From Elephas maximus indicus (lineage: Eukaryota; Chordata; Mammalia; Proboscidea; Elephantidae), in assembly GCF_024166365.1 (NCBI RefSeq), contig NC_064831.1, positions 27,518,768-27,582,767 on the forward strand: a stretch of DNA of 64,000 nt. Direction: 5' to 3'. Below the pieces are notes generated by a model. It was not told the origin of the DNA, did not search any database, and saw nothing but the letters and a program-made list of their open reading frames with translations. Each line of letters begins with the position of its first letter. Positions within the stretch are counted from its first letter, which is position 1. Below, piece after piece: positions 48,921 to 60,390 of this stretch. The position numbers and the translations under genes are program-made.

Positions 48921-49889
48921 CAAAGGTGCAACGAAGATGACACAAGAGTAAGGCAAAGAAGTATCACAAACAAGCTAGTTTAATTTTGGCTGAGGCTCAA
49001 AATACCGGTCTTCCGATTCCTAAAACTGCACATAGGAGAACATTTCAATAAAGCAGGTCCTTTAATAAAGCTATTTACAAATATGGATCAAGTAAAATAT
49101 ACACTATGGTAGCAAAGATGAAATACCTCTAGTATAGACACAATGCCAGCGTGAATGCCGCTAAATCGATTAAAATCATATTAAGAGGGGTGAATATTAT
49201 AAACTTAATTAATTTTATCACTGCTATAAATCCACAAAAATTTTAATGTAGCTAAAGAAAGGAACATTTCCTTCAATACACAGACTGTTTTCAATTTATA
49301 AACATTGCAATAAAAATTGCACAGGAAAGTAACAAATATTAAAACCTTTGCCCGGTGCCTGGGCTTTGCGGGGTATATAATATGTAGACAAACGGAGAAG
49401 GCTGTTTCATAGCCATTTTTTTCTATTGCAGGGGTTAATGTTAACAACAGATAGCCTGTGTAGGCTAGCTGCTTTTTTGAATGACCTGCAATAAACTTCC
49501 TACATATATGCAACACAATCTTAGACAGGCAGTGTATGAAAAATACATATAGATCAGAACATTTCCTTCCAACTCCTAAATATAAACATTTTAACTCTCT
49601 TCTTCCCCAATCCACCCTCCCAGTGTTTTTTCCTTGTGGTCCCTACCTCAGTCAATGCTATTCCCATTGATTAAGCCACCCAAAGTTTAAAAAAAAACAG
49701 TTAACAAGTCTAGAATTTTTTTTTTCTTTATCTCTTTTAGCCCCCACATTTAAGAAAACATTCAGATTGGTCCTCTTAAATATCTCTTCCTCCCCTCACC
49801 ATATCCACCACAACAGTTTTGTCCTTCTCCGTTTCTTCAACGGAATTGCTGTAACAGACTTCTAATTTATAGCTCTTCCTCTTTTCTCT

Positions 49890-50030
49890 CATTCATTCAT
49901 TTGCTTAAATATAATTGGGCATCTATTAAATGCCAAACCCATCTCTAAGTGCTATGAATATAGCAGTGAACAAACAAAAATCCCTACCTTCAGGGTGCTT
50001 ATACTTAAACATGCATGCAGCAAATATTTA
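49890..50030 (-). repeat. Probable L2 LINE 3' end
   Basis: 'ctcattcattcatttgctta', 'gggcatctattaaatgccaa', 'atatagcagtgaacaaacaa' and 'ttcagggtgcttatact' follow the reversed L2 3' end closely. Confidence 0.65.
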
Positions 50031-50223
50031 AAAACAAACGTCAGGAACTAGGATTTGTGCTGGCCAAAAAATCCCAGCAAGACAAGTACCTATACTAAAA
50101 GGTTGTTGTATCTTACTGTACAGAGGCTACAAAACACAGATACGTTCATGTCATTCTTCTCAATGTCTCTAGATTGCTTTAAACAATGCATTTATTTCTA
50201 ATATAAGGTCCCCTTTTTAAGGC

Positions 50224-50394
50224 TGGAGCCTGGGTGGCACAGTGGTTAAGAGCTCGGCTGCTAACTAAAAGGTCGGCAGTTCAAATCCACCAGCTGCTCC
50301 TTGGGAGCAGTTCTACTCTGTCCTATAGTGTTGCTATGAGTTGGAATCGACTCGATGACAACAGGTTTGGTTTTGGGGTTTTTTTTTTTTTTTT
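50224..50394 (+). mobile_element. AfroSINE (short form)
   Basis: 'cctgggtggcacagtggtta', 'gtcggcagttcaaatccacc', 'gagttggaatcgactcgatg' and a T-run tail at 50380-50394. Confidence 0.92.
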
Positions 50395-50540
50395 GACGTT
50401 ATAAAAAACATTCAGAGCCTAACATCATTGTGGTACTACCTTTTGAATATATTCATGATGACAAAAAGCTGCTGCTATTAATTCAGAACCCCTTTTAAAT
50501 GGATTTGTATTTTATTAATCACAACAGCATCTACCTACAG

Positions 50541-50704
50541 TGTTGTGTGCTGTCAAGTCGACAGAACTGCCCCACAGAGTTTCCTAGGATGTAATCTTTA
50601 CAGGAGTAGGTCACCAGCTCTTTTCTCCCTCACAGCCTCTGGCGGGTTCAAACTGCCCACCTTCCAGTTAGCAGCTGAGCACTTAATCACTGGGCCACCA
50701 GGGC
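50541..50704 (-). mobile_element. AfroSINE (long form)
   Basis: Reversed: 'tcaagtcgacagaactgccc', 'ggatgtaatctttacaggag', 'ggcgggttcaaactgccc', 'actgggccaccagggctcc'. The copies of 'acctacagtg' at about 50532 and 50708 look like the target duplication. Part of the tail is missing. Confidence 0.88.
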
Positions 50705-50889
50705 TCCACCTACAGTGGTAGGCGAGTCATATTGATTCAGCCCAGAGACAACACCTGGGCCTGTGTACCCTCAGCTCCACTCCTTGCCCTTCCTCTGCTA
50801 TGCTCTATACCACAGGAGGGCTGACCCTTGGTAGGCTACATATCCAGGCTCCCGGATTCCTGGATTCTAGCTGGGTTTTGTCAACAGGA

Positions 50890-51921
50890 AACCCAAAGCC
50901 CCATTCTCCTCGGTTCTGACCCATAGAGACCGTACAGGACAGGGTAGAATTGCCCCATGGGGTTTAGAAGGCTGTAATCTTTTTTTTTTTTTAATTGTAC
51001 TTCAGATGGTTTACAGAACAAAGCAGTTTCTCACTGAACAGTTAGTATACATATTGTTTTATGACATTGGTTAACAAACCCACGACATGTCAACACTCTC
51101 CCTTCTCAACCTTGGGTTCCCTATTACCAGCTTTCCTATCCCCTCCTGCTTTCTGGTCCTTGCTCCAGGGCTGGTGTGCCCCTTTACTCTCGTTTTGTTT
51201 TACAGGCCTGTCCACTCTTTGGCTGAAGGGTGAACCTCAGGAGTGACTTCATTGCTGAGCTGAAAGGGTGTCCAGGGGCCATTTCTCAGGGTTTCTCCAG
51301 TCTCCGTCAGGCCAGCAAATCTGGTCATTCTTTTTGAGTTAGAATTTTGTTCTACATATTTCTCCAGGTCTGTCTGGGACCCTCTATTGTGATCCTTGTC
51401 AGAGCAGTCACTGGTGGTAGCCGGGCACTACCTAGTTGTACTGGTGGAGGCTGTGGTGGATGTGGTCCATTAGTCCTTTGGACTAATCTTTCCCTTGTAT
51501 CTTTAGTTTTCTTCATTGTTCGTTGCTCCCAAAGGGGTGAGACCAGTGGAGTATCCTAGATGGCCACTCACAGGCTTTTAAGACCCCAGGCGCTACTCAC
51601 CAAAGTAGAATGTAGAACATTTTCTTTATAAAGTATGTTATGCCAATTGAGCTAGATGTTCCCTGGGACCATGGTCCCCACAGCCCTCAGGCCAACAATG
51701 CGGTCCCTCTGGGAGTTTAGATGTGTCTATGGAGCTTCGATGACCTTGCCTTGTAGAAGCTGCACTGGCTTCCCCAGTACTGTGGACTGTCTTACCCTTC
51801 ACTAAGGCTGTAAACTTTACAGAAGCAGTAAAGTTTTTTTCCTGAGGAGTAGCTGGTGGGTCCAAACTACTGACTTTTCAGTTAGCAGCTAAGTGCTTAA
51901 CCACTGCGCTAGCAAGGCTCC
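50890..51921 (-). mobile_element. AfroSINE (long form) split by an L1
   Basis: The tail half ('cggttctgacccatagagac') lies at 50890-50981 and the head half ('ggtgggtccaaactactgac', 'aaccactgcgctagcaaggc') at 51804-51921. Between them is an L1 3' end. Confidence 0.88.
50982..51803 (-). mobile_element. 5'-truncated L1 3' UTR in an AfroSINE
   Basis: A T-run (50979-50991), then a reversed L1 3' UTR of about 0.8 kb of the same subfamily as 431-820. Flanks 'aaggctgtaatctt' (50968-50981) and 'aaggctgtaaactt' (51804-51817) are a 14-base target duplication with one mismatch. No ORF2 is included. Confidence 0.88.
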
Positions 51922-52349
51922 TCAGTGGGAGACACTGGCAGGTAATTACAGGGTAGAAGGAAGAGAGACACCAAAATAATCCTCTACCTCCCTGTCAGCT
52001 CTGGATGATGCCTCAGTAGCTCTAATGCCCTGGTTCCTTCAGGACTGGCCCACTGGGACTCTGGTTTCCAGGTGATGACCCTGCTCCCATCCCATCCTTC
52101 CAGTGTCCCTCTAACCTGGAGGAAGGAACCATTCCCTGCTCTTGCTAGTCCTGGGTGGTCGTACCATCTCTGTTTGTCTTCCATCACCTGTGTAAGCAAT
52201 TCCTTGCATTAAATTCCTTATCTTTCACATTCTTTCGTAGGTTCTATTTTGCATGATCTGTTAATAAGGCGCAATTATTCTTTCATTAAGTTGTTCTCCT
52301 ACTAAAGTGTCTGTGAGAGAGAACACTTGGCCTAGAAAAGAAAATCCCA

Positions 52350-52670
52350 ATGGCTTAGGGTGACCTTCAAGACTTTCTGACTTCATCAGTCATAATATCC
52401 TAAGCTTCTGTCACACTGTCACACTCCCAGTCACAGCACCAAATCGGTTTTCTCATGCCTCTCTGCCTTCTCTGTTCTGAAGCCTCCCAACTTCTCCAAA
52501 TTCTGTGCTTCCCTTGAATGCCACGCTTGCCACGTTGCTGTCGTTTTCTATCACCCACCCCACCACAGCCATCTCTCTGGGGACAGAAACTGGATCTTCT
52601 TCATCCATTGTTTTATCCCTAGCACACACAAGGTACTCAATAATTTGGCAAAACAAATATGAAGCTAATG
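52350..52670 (+). repeat. Probable L2 LINE fragment
   Basis: 'tctcatgcctctctgccttc', 'cttcccttgaatgccacg', 'ggggacagaaactggatctt' and 'tagcacacacaaggtactca' follow the order of an old L2 3' region. Short frames here are chance. Confidence 0.5.
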
Positions 52671-52820
52671 GAAAGCACAACTTTTCTGAATAATCCAAGA
52701 CAGTAAAATGCAAAATATAATTCTGTTCTTTTCCTTTACTGAAGATAACTGCCTGTACAAGATTCCTTTCTCTGACGAGCCACCTTTGCCAAGAGAATAC
52801 CTCATGTTATGAGAGTGCCT

Positions 52821-53035
52821 CTGGAAAGGAGGAAGAGTACACACCCAGTACAACAATCAGGGTACCCGAATCAAAAACTCAGAAAATGAAAAGATAAGCA
52901 GATGAGGGAAAAACTCTTTCTTTGAAAGAAGGCAAAACCAGATGTTCGCATTATTCATGATGTTTAGGGAGAAGTGCGCAGTGGTACAGCTTTCTTGAAC
53001 AAGTGATTACAGAGCTTTTAATTGAAAATTTTCTT
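52821..53035. repeat. Local duplicate, copy 1
   Basis: About 200 bases resemble 53947-54155 in the same orientation, offset by about 1122. Shared points include 'gatgttcgcattattcatga' here against 'gatgttcatattattcaaga' there, and 'gtggtacagctttcttgaa' against 'gtggtacagtttcttgaa'. It is not a repeat I can name. Confidence 0.65.
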
Positions 53036-53152
53036 TACAGAAATATTACATTTATTTTATTCTTTTTAACCAGTAACCTCTCTTAGGATCCTTCTTAAAT
53101 CAATCCCTGATTATAACATTTTAAATTTTCAGTCAATATGTGCCATAACTCT

Positions 53153-53315
53153 AAAGACCCTGTGGCATAGTGGTTAAGTGCTACAGCTGCTAACCAAAAG
53201 GTCGGCAGTTCAGATCCACCAGGCGCTCCCTGGAAACACAATGGGGCAGTTCTACTCTGACCTATAGGGTCGCTATGAGTTGGAATCAACTCAACAACAA
53301 TGGGTTCGGGTTTTT
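53153..53315 (+). mobile_element. AfroSINE (short form)
   Basis: 'gtggcatagtggttaagtgc', 'gtcggcagttcagatccacc', 'ctatgagttggaatcaactc'. 'atgtgccataa' flanks it at about 53139 and 53317, a target duplication. Confidence 0.92.
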
Positions 53316-53353
53316 ATGTGCCATAAAGAGATCTTTCTATTTCAGGGGCATGT

Positions 53354-53377
53354 TACACACACACACACACACACACC
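53354..53377. repeat. (AC)n microsatellite
   Basis: About 11 uninterrupted AC units in the NPY2R intron. Confidence 0.95.
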
Positions 53378-53946
53378 CCAAAAAGGAGCCTGACTACGCA
53401 AAGGGCGATTCCCACCTATTTGCATTTGCTACTCTGATACATTCTAGTTCTTCATAAATTTCAAATAGAGTGTTCTAAGAAGCCTGGGTCCTATTTCACA
53501 TTTGCCTCCATTCTTGTGTAATTAGAGAAAATGGAAATTAACCATTCAATCCTTGGAGTGTATATCTGATAAGCCTTACCATGTCCCTTAGACTAAGAAA
53601 GAGACTGACTCTACCAAGCACAATTAGTCAATCCTGACAAATCATGGACAGAATTAAAAATCCAGAGGTCTGAGTTTGGGGATTTCAGCAGACTAAATTG
53701 AGAGTCAGCATGAAACTGAAGGATATTAGGGGTAAGGAGTATGTTTGATTTATGGTACTTTGCTTTTACTTTCAGTCCTATATTCTTTATTTCAAAGCCT
53801 CTTTATTACAGAGCTTCTCTGCAGGAGTGGTTATTGATCAGCAGGCTATTAGCATATGAATACTATTAGCTGTTCTTAAGCACACTACCGGCCTTTGGTC
53901 AAGTTAAAGCTTTGCCCAGGGAATCGGTCATTTTTTGACAGCATTT

Positions 53947-54155
53947 CTAGAAAAGTGAAAGAGAACACACAGAATGAGTTGCCAGATTAAAAACTCCAGA
54001 ACACAAAAATTGAAAGAAAACAGACAAGGCAAAAACGCCTTCCTTGAAATAAGGTGCAATGTGATGTTCATATTATTCAAGACATTTAAGGAGAACTGTG
54101 AGGTGGTACAGTTTCTTGAATAAGTAAGATTTTGCTATAGAAATATTTCTTTATA
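53947..54155. repeat. Local duplicate, copy 2
   Basis: The partner of 52821-53035. Homology seems to begin at 'aaaagtgaaagagaacacac' (copy 1: 'aaaggaggaagagtacacac') and to run through 'gagaactgtgaggtggtac'. The two copies are clearly diverged, so the duplication is old. Confidence 0.65.
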
Positions 54156-54790
54156 GGATAAGAAAAAAGGCGTCACTGTTTTTTCAGAGATTCAAAGAGC
54201 ATTATCTGAGTGGGAGAACAGTTCATGCTTTGACTACACATTAAAATTTGTGAGGATTTTTGCAATAGTTCTCTTATTGTCCCTGGTTGGTCTTAGCAAA
54301 ACTTAACATTTTATCAATCACAACATCTCCAGTAATTTTTCCCAGAAATCAAGCCATACTCCCTACACTTGTTAGTGGAGGGTGGGGGCTTTCAAGAGTG
54401 CTACATATGGAGATGACTGTTTGCCTAATAAGCAGAAAGGAGAAAATATTCACCAAGGGCCTGTGATGGCCCTCTTCCATGTTTGTGAGCTTCTGGCCTT
54501 TCTTTGAAAAAGAACATGGTCTATTTCATGTCACTGAATTTTACAGGATCTGTCTCTCTAGTAAAACAAGTCTTAAAGCTTTTGAGTTTTGCCTGCTTCC
54601 CTTCCACCATACGGTCCTACCAGTCCCTTAGAGTGGAAAAAGAGGAAATGCTTAAGTATATGTCTCTCCTTGAACAGCTTGGAGAATCCAATATGACCTT
54701 CCCCTTTAAAAAGGGGTCTGCTTTTAAAGAACAGGCAGGACCAGTAACAACGTGCTGTTCTGGAAAGATAATAACCTGTGAGGAGGGTCT

Positions 54791-54935
54791 GCAGCCCTGG
54801 TGGCAAGAAATCAGCTGCTAGCCAAAAGGTCGCAAGATGGAATCCACCAGCAGCTCCTTGGAAACCCTATGGGGGCAGTTCTACTGTCCTACAGACTCGC
54901 TATGAGTCGGAATCCCCGCGAAGACAATGGGTTTT
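54791..54935 (+). mobile_element. AfroSINE (short form), diverged
   Basis: 'gcagccctggtggcaagaaa', 'aaaggtcgcaagatggaatc' and 'gctatgagtcggaatccccg'. The A-box region is shortened. It lies about 230 bases from the proposed exon 1 donor. Confidence 0.85.
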
Positions 54936-55165
54936 AAGACGGGTCAAGGAAATAGTTAAGAATCTTCAGTAGAAAAGTTGAAGTAGAAAGCTAAGATGGT
55001 ATTCATACACCGTCCCCCTCCCCCGTTAACTTCAGCTTAAAGGAGGGGGAAAAAAATCCCAATCCCAACACTCATTGGGACCGCTTCCATGCCTCTTCAT
55101 CCAGACCCTACAGCTCCTTTTGGGATATTCTCTTCCCCAGAAGGTGAATCGGCGGTAGGACTTAC

Positions 55166-55650
55166 ACTTCCTGAAATGGTCCTAATTTTTCTGCTGAGAC
55201 GTGGAAGCAGGACGCGTGCAGCCCGTCGGTCTGATGATTACCAGTAGCCGGCTCCCCCGGAGAGGGCACTGGGAGGTCCCCGAAGGCAAGTCCAGCGCTG
55301 TCCGCTCCGACGAGCCGGTCCGGGGCAGCCAAGGCGGAGCGGCTGGGCGGCTGGCACAGCTCGCTCTGCGGCCAAGCGCGCGGTTCGCACTACGCCGCGC
55401 AGCGCAGGGGGGCGGGCGGAGAGCGGGGCGGGCCGGAGGGGCGGGGGGCGAACCTGCAACGAGATGGAACAGGGCGGGGGGCGCGTCGGTGGTTCCGCGG
55501 GGGCAGGAGTTGGACGGGAAGTGTCCGCGAAGCGGGAGCTGGGGACGGTGTCCAGGTCCCTCCGCTGCCTCCTGGGCTTGGAAGCCGGCGTAGCCGGGCC
55601 CTACCCAGCGCGGCGCCCCCTCGCGGGTCCCCAGGGCCACCCGAAGCTGC
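55166..55650 (-). other. NPY2R: Candidate NPY2R non-coding exon 1
   Basis: The donor on the minus strand reads 'aggaagt' then 'gtaagtcc', with GT at 55165-55164, a strong consensus. The other end is set by the TATA-like box at 55678-55684, which would place the start near 55650. An alternative start after the GC boxes (about 55380) would give a shorter exon. A GC-rich frame starting with an ATG at 55640 and ending at 55182 would be an upstream ORF if the long form exists, but its composition looks like chance. Confidence 0.45.
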
Positions 55651-56085
55651 TACACACCCCGCGCGTGACCACCGGAGTTTTATACCCCAGGCTACCGCAT
55701 CGCCCACCTCCTTTCACTTTCCTGAGCCCCTAGAGCCTTTGCCCTTTGCTCTCCTCGCCCCAATTTTGCAAGAGATGTCCCGGCCAGGACGGGCACCCTA
55801 GGCTCGGGCCCGGGCTCAGCAGGTCTACCTGGGAAAGGCGAGGGCAAAGTCCGAGCGGACAGACCGAGCGAGCTGCAGGCCAGCGGCTACGGTCCCCAGC
55901 GCGGCCACCGCGCCTAGACTTTGGGCCGGCGCATCTCCGCGCCGGAGAAAATCCCACAATCGGGCCTTGCTTCTCTTCTCCGCTTGTAGGGGCAGAGGCG
56001 CAGGACGATTCCTCCGAGGACAAGCCCTCCGCAGCCTCCCCCAGGGCTGGAGAGCCGGGCTGGTACTCCCCGAACTGAGCGGTCA
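55200..56085. promoter_or_regulatory. NPY2R: CpG island, probable NPY2R promoter
   Basis: Dense in CG dinucleotides and GC-rich, in sharp contrast to flanking DNA. GC boxes (Sp1-type 'ggggcggg') lie near 55408-55417, 55424-55433 and 55437-55448. It is the only CpG-rich region in the window outside L1 5' UTRs, and it lies where the upstream non-coding exon of NPY2R is expected. Long open frames here on both strands are a product of high GC and lack domains. Confidence 0.75.
55678..55684 (-). promoter_or_regulatory. TATA-like box
   Basis: Minus strand 'ggggtataaaactcc' inside the CpG island, facing NPY2R. A start about 30 bases on would be near 55650. Candidate only. Confidence 0.4.
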
Positions 56086-58117
56086 CTGCTTTCCAACAGG
56101 AAGAGAAGACGCGTTCGGATCCTTGTAGCCCAGCATCAGCAATTCACTTTAACAGGTGTCTGCTGACAGGTCACAAGTTGGGTTTCAAATTCCTCAACCC
56201 TCAGCCTGTGCGGCTAGCGCCCAGCTTGCGCAAACGCTAGAGGAAGGAGGTCGAGGCCAATGGTGATCAGGAGTAAAGAAAATCTCGCTTTCGCCAGTTA
56301 GCCGACCTCCCAACTCCTCGCTCTTTGATTGTGACCCTTGTCTCTCGCGTCACCATGAGAGCATGCCATCGGAGCACTCTCACCTGTCTCCTCGTACTGA
56401 AGCCCTTTGCTAATGCCTTGAGCCTGTCCGACTGGGTTAGTGAAAGGGAGCTAAACAGGATTCTGGAGGTAGCCAGCAAAGCTGAGCCGTCTGCTTCCTC
56501 AGGATTCCTCCTGGAAACTCTATATTCAGAGCCATTTCTTCTAGAAGTTTACAGCCAGTCTCTATCTCTCCTTTTCATTTTTAGAGGGGGCAGCAGAGCC
56601 GACCAGGTTAGGAAAACAAAAGCCCGAAACTGGAGATCTAAGTTTTCTCTAAGTGACCTGTGTTGGGACTTCGCACAAATGGCTTTCATTCTGTGCTGCA
56701 GCTTCTTCATTTCTCAAAGGACGACGGCCATACCGGTTCAATCGGAACTTGCCTGAAATATTAAAAAGATGATTTAGATTAAACTACTCAAGGGCAAGAG
56801 GGATTTTTAGCTATTAAAAAAGACGATAAATATCCTAGCTTCAATCCTATAAGAGTTTGTCCAAGCTCTGATAGCATTGCTTACGTAGATTAACCAAGCA
56901 GCTTGGGCTTTTCAATCACCCAAAGTGCATAGAACTGGAAATGAAATGTTCTACACAGTTGTTCTACACGTCCAAGATGTTCTACACAGTTCCACTTAAA
57001 ATATTTTTGTAGAGTTTTTTTTTTTTTTTTTTGCCTTGGGAAACTGTTCTTGGCCCACACATGCATGTTTATGCGACAGGTTCCCTTCCTCCTGATATAT
57101 TCTCACCAGTGGAGAATGAGCTATGCACCAATAAGTTGTAGCTTTAAAAGTGTAAGAGTAGCTTGGAACAGCAACCACAAGAGCAAATAGGAAAAAGAAA
57201 AAGTGCTGTCCTTCAGAGCAATTACTTTTGAGGGTTCGACTTATTTCACTGGCACTTCAACTGTGTAAAACACGTGCTTGCCTCCTTTACACCTGGCTTT
57301 CAGGACAGCATAACAGCCATGTATGAATATTTGTCTCACTCCCTTGCAGGGTTTCTCACTCCCAAAGGATTCACATAGTTCCACAGACATCTAGTCAACA
57401 ACCCTAAGAAGATTAAATGACTTCTTTGACTAATGTCTTCTAGTAATTAAGGACAGAATTGGATGAGAAACTGGTCCATTGAAATTAAAGTTGCTTTATT
57501 GTGTATCATATTACTAAGGACGATTTTGACTTTTGTGTATTAAGATCTAATGAATATATTTTAATGTGCATTTTATGTATACTAAAAAAAATTTTTTTTT
57601 TTTATAACAATGGAGCACTCTAATGAAGGACATTAAATCATGTCAAGACACTGAAAGAAGGTTTTGGAAGTCATGATGTAATGTTGATGAATCCAAATTG
57701 AATATAAAAAAATATAGGACAGAATAATTGACACCTGATTTCTTTTATGTCACATCAGTCAGTTTTTCAGGCAGTTCCACATCTTACCAGCACAGGTGCT
57801 GACAACTCTGCTAATAGGGGCGATTCGAGCTCAGGTGCATACAGGACAAGGGCCAGTAACATTAATGTACCAGTGGGCAAGGCTTTAGGAGACAGTAGGG
57901 AGTGACAGGGTCTATAACAACATGGAAGGCACAAAAATACACGCTTCCTCTGAAGAGGGAGGCTGCTTCTAGGTTTCAGCTGAGCTGCCCTATGAAAATT
58001 TAGATCCAGTATTGTCAGATCTCATTTTTTAATAGACGCAAAATCTAGATAATAAAATCTTCCAAATATTAAATGAAGGAAATTAATGTGGATCAGATCT
58101 GTGCAGTACAAAATAAT
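56086..58117. other. NPY2R upstream flank, no gene recognised
   Basis: The first 700 bases are moderately GC-rich and contain a 143-residue plus-strand frame (56325-56756) without a known domain. T- or A/T-runs at about 57015-57032 and 57583-57603. The rest is AT-rich unique-looking DNA. Confidence 0.45.
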
Positions 58118-58231
58118 TACAGGCATACCTTGGAGATATTGTAGGTTTGGTTCCAGACCACCACAATAAATCGAGTCACATGAATTTTTTTGGTTTCCCA
58201 TTGCATATAAAAGTTATGTTTACACAATACT

Positions 58232-58404
58232 GCTGAAACCCTGGTGGCATAGTGGTTAAGTGCTATGGCTGCTAACCAAAGGGTCGGCGGTTCGAATCCG
58301 CCAGGCACTCTTTGGAAACTCTATCGGGCAGTGCTACTCTGTCCTATCGGGTCATTATGAGTCAGAATCGACTTGACGGCACTGGGTTTGGTTTTTGTTT
58401 CTTT
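58232..58404 (+). mobile_element. AfroSINE (short form) in Tigger1
   Basis: 'gaaaccctggtggcatagtg', 'gtcggcggttcgaatccgcc', 'gagtcagaatcgacttgacg'. Flanks 'tttacacaatact' (58219-58231) and 'tttacactatact' (58405-58417) form a 13-base target duplication with one mismatch. Confidence 0.95.
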
Positions 58405-58508
58405 TTTACACTATACTACAGGCTATTAAGTGTGCAATAGCATTAGGTATAAAAAAACATTGTACAAGCCTTAATCAAAAAATACTATATTTATATTGCT
58501 AAAAAATG

Positions 58509-60267
58509 CTAACCATCATCTGAGCCTTCAGTGAGTCATAATCTCTTTGCTGGTGGAGGGTCTTGCCTTGATGTTGATGGCTGCTGACTGATCAGGGTGG
58601 TACTTGCTGAAGGTTGGGGTGGATGTGGCAATTTCTTAAAATAAGACAACAATGAAATTTTCTGTATTGGTTAACTCTTCCTTTCAAAAAAGATTCCTCT
58701 GTAGCATGAGATGCTGTTTGATAGCATTTTACCCACAGTAGAACTTCTTTCCAAATTGTATTTCATCTTCTCAAACCCAGCCACTGCTTTATCAACTAAA
58801 TTTATATAATATTCTAAATCCTTTATTGGCAATTCAGCAAAGTTCACAGCATTTTCGCTTCAGGAATACATTCCATCTCAAGAAATCACTTTCTTTGCTC
58901 ATCTTTAAGAAGCAGCTCCTCATCTGTTTAAAAGTTTTATCATGAGATTTCAGCAATTCATTCACATCTTTAGGCTGCACTTCTAGTTCTCTTGCTAGTA
59001 CCACCTCATCTGCAGTTACTTCCTCCACTGAAGTCTTGAACCCCTCAAAGTCATCCATCAGGGTTGGAATCAACTTCTTCCAAACTCCTGTTAACGTTGG
59101 TATTTTGACCTCCTCCCGTTAATCGCAAGTGTTCTTAATGGCATCTAGAATGGTGGATCATTTCAGATGGTTTTCAGTTTACTTTTCTCAGATCCATCAG
59201 AGGAATCACTATCTATGGCAGCGATAGCCTTATGAAATGTATTTCTTAAATAATAAGACTTGAAAGTAGATGTTACTCCTTGATCCATGGGCTGCAGAAT
59301 AGATGTTGTGTCTTCAGGCACGAAAACAACATTAATCTTATACATCTCCATCAGAGCCTTGGGTGACCAGGTATATCATCAATGAGCAGTAATATTTTGA
59401 AAGGAATCTTTTTTTTTTTTTTTTCCTGAGCAGCAGTTCTCAAAAGGGGGCTTAAAATATTCAGTAAACCATGTTGTAAAGATGTGCTGTCATCCAGGCT
59501 TTGTTGTTCCCTTTATAGAGTGCAAGCAGAGTAGATTTAGCATAATGCTTAAGGGCCCTAGGATTTTTGGAATGGTAAATGGGCATTGGTTTCAACTTAA
59601 AGCTGCATCAGCCCCTGAGAGTTGGCCTGCCCTTTGAACTTTGAAGCCAGGCCTTGACTTCAGTGGTGAAAGTCCTAGGTGGCATCTTCTTCCAGTATAA
59701 GGCTGTTCCATCTACACCAGAAATCTGCTGTTTAGTATAGCCGCCTTCACCGATTATCTTAACTAGATCCTCTGGATAACTTGCTGCAGCTTCTCCCTCA
59801 GCGCTTGCTGCTTCGTCTTGCACTGTTTTGTTATGGAGACGACTTCTCTTCTTAAACCTCATGAACCAACCTTCGTTACCTTCAAACTTTTCTTCTGTAG
59901 CCTCCTCACCTCTCTCAGCCTTCATGGAATCGAAGAGAGTTAGGGGCTTGCTCTGGACGAGGCTTTGGTTTAAGGGGCTGTTGTGGCGAGTTTGATCTTA
60001 TATCCAGACCACTAAAACTTTCTTCATATCAGCCGTAAGCCTTCTTCATTTTCTTACCATTGTGTGTTCCCTGAGTAGCACTTTTAATTTCCTTCAAGAA
60101 CTTTTCCTTTGCATGCACAACTTGGCTAACTGTTTGATGCAAGAAGCCTAGCTTTCAGCCTGTCTTGGCTTTTGACATGCCTTCCTCACTAAGCTTAATC
60201 ATTCCTAGCTTTTGATTTAAGTGAGAAATGTGCAACTCTTCCTTTCTCTTGAACACTTAGAGGCCAT
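58509..60267 (-). pseudogene. Tigger1 transposase relic
   Basis: A pogo-type transposase related to CENP-B and JRK/TIGD proteins. The start near 60267 and the end at 58509 ('GSDDG' then stop) frame the usual gene. Visible pieces: N-terminal DNA-binding part with '[18 protein letters not shown]' and '[19 protein letters not shown]' (59608-59925), the DDE part '[11 protein letters not shown]'-like (59163-59351) and the C-terminal 'MIPTLMDDFEGFKTSVEEV' (58834-59073). Frameshifts and stops separate them, so it cannot make a protein. Confidence 0.85.
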
Positions 60268-60390
60268 TGTTGGGCTATTAATTGGTCTAATTTCAATACT
60301 GTCCTGTCTCAGGGAATAGGGAGCCCTGAGGAGAGAGAGAGAGTGGGGAAATGGCCAGTCAGTGGAGCAATCAGAACACACTCAACATTT

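Larger units (their letters stand above)
48903..55165 (-). other. NPY2R: NPY2R intron 1 (inferred)
   Basis: The interval between the acceptor at 48902 and the candidate donor at 55165 is about 6.3 kb. It holds five AfroSINEs, one L1 3' end, two probable L2 pieces, an (AC)n run and a diverged local duplication. The parts 48960-49890, 51922-52350, 53380-53940 and 54160-54780 look unique. No other coding exon is seen. The limits depend on the proposed donor. Confidence 0.55.

Noticed and set aside
48862-48945. In-frame extension of NPY2R to an upstream ATG (28 more residues)
   Set aside because: The extension crosses a good splice acceptor at 48903-48904 and the family N-terminus starts at the downstream methionine.
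55182-56086. Several frames over 100 residues on both strands near the CpG island
   Set aside because: High GC lowers stop frequency. They overlap one another, lack domains and look like composition effects.
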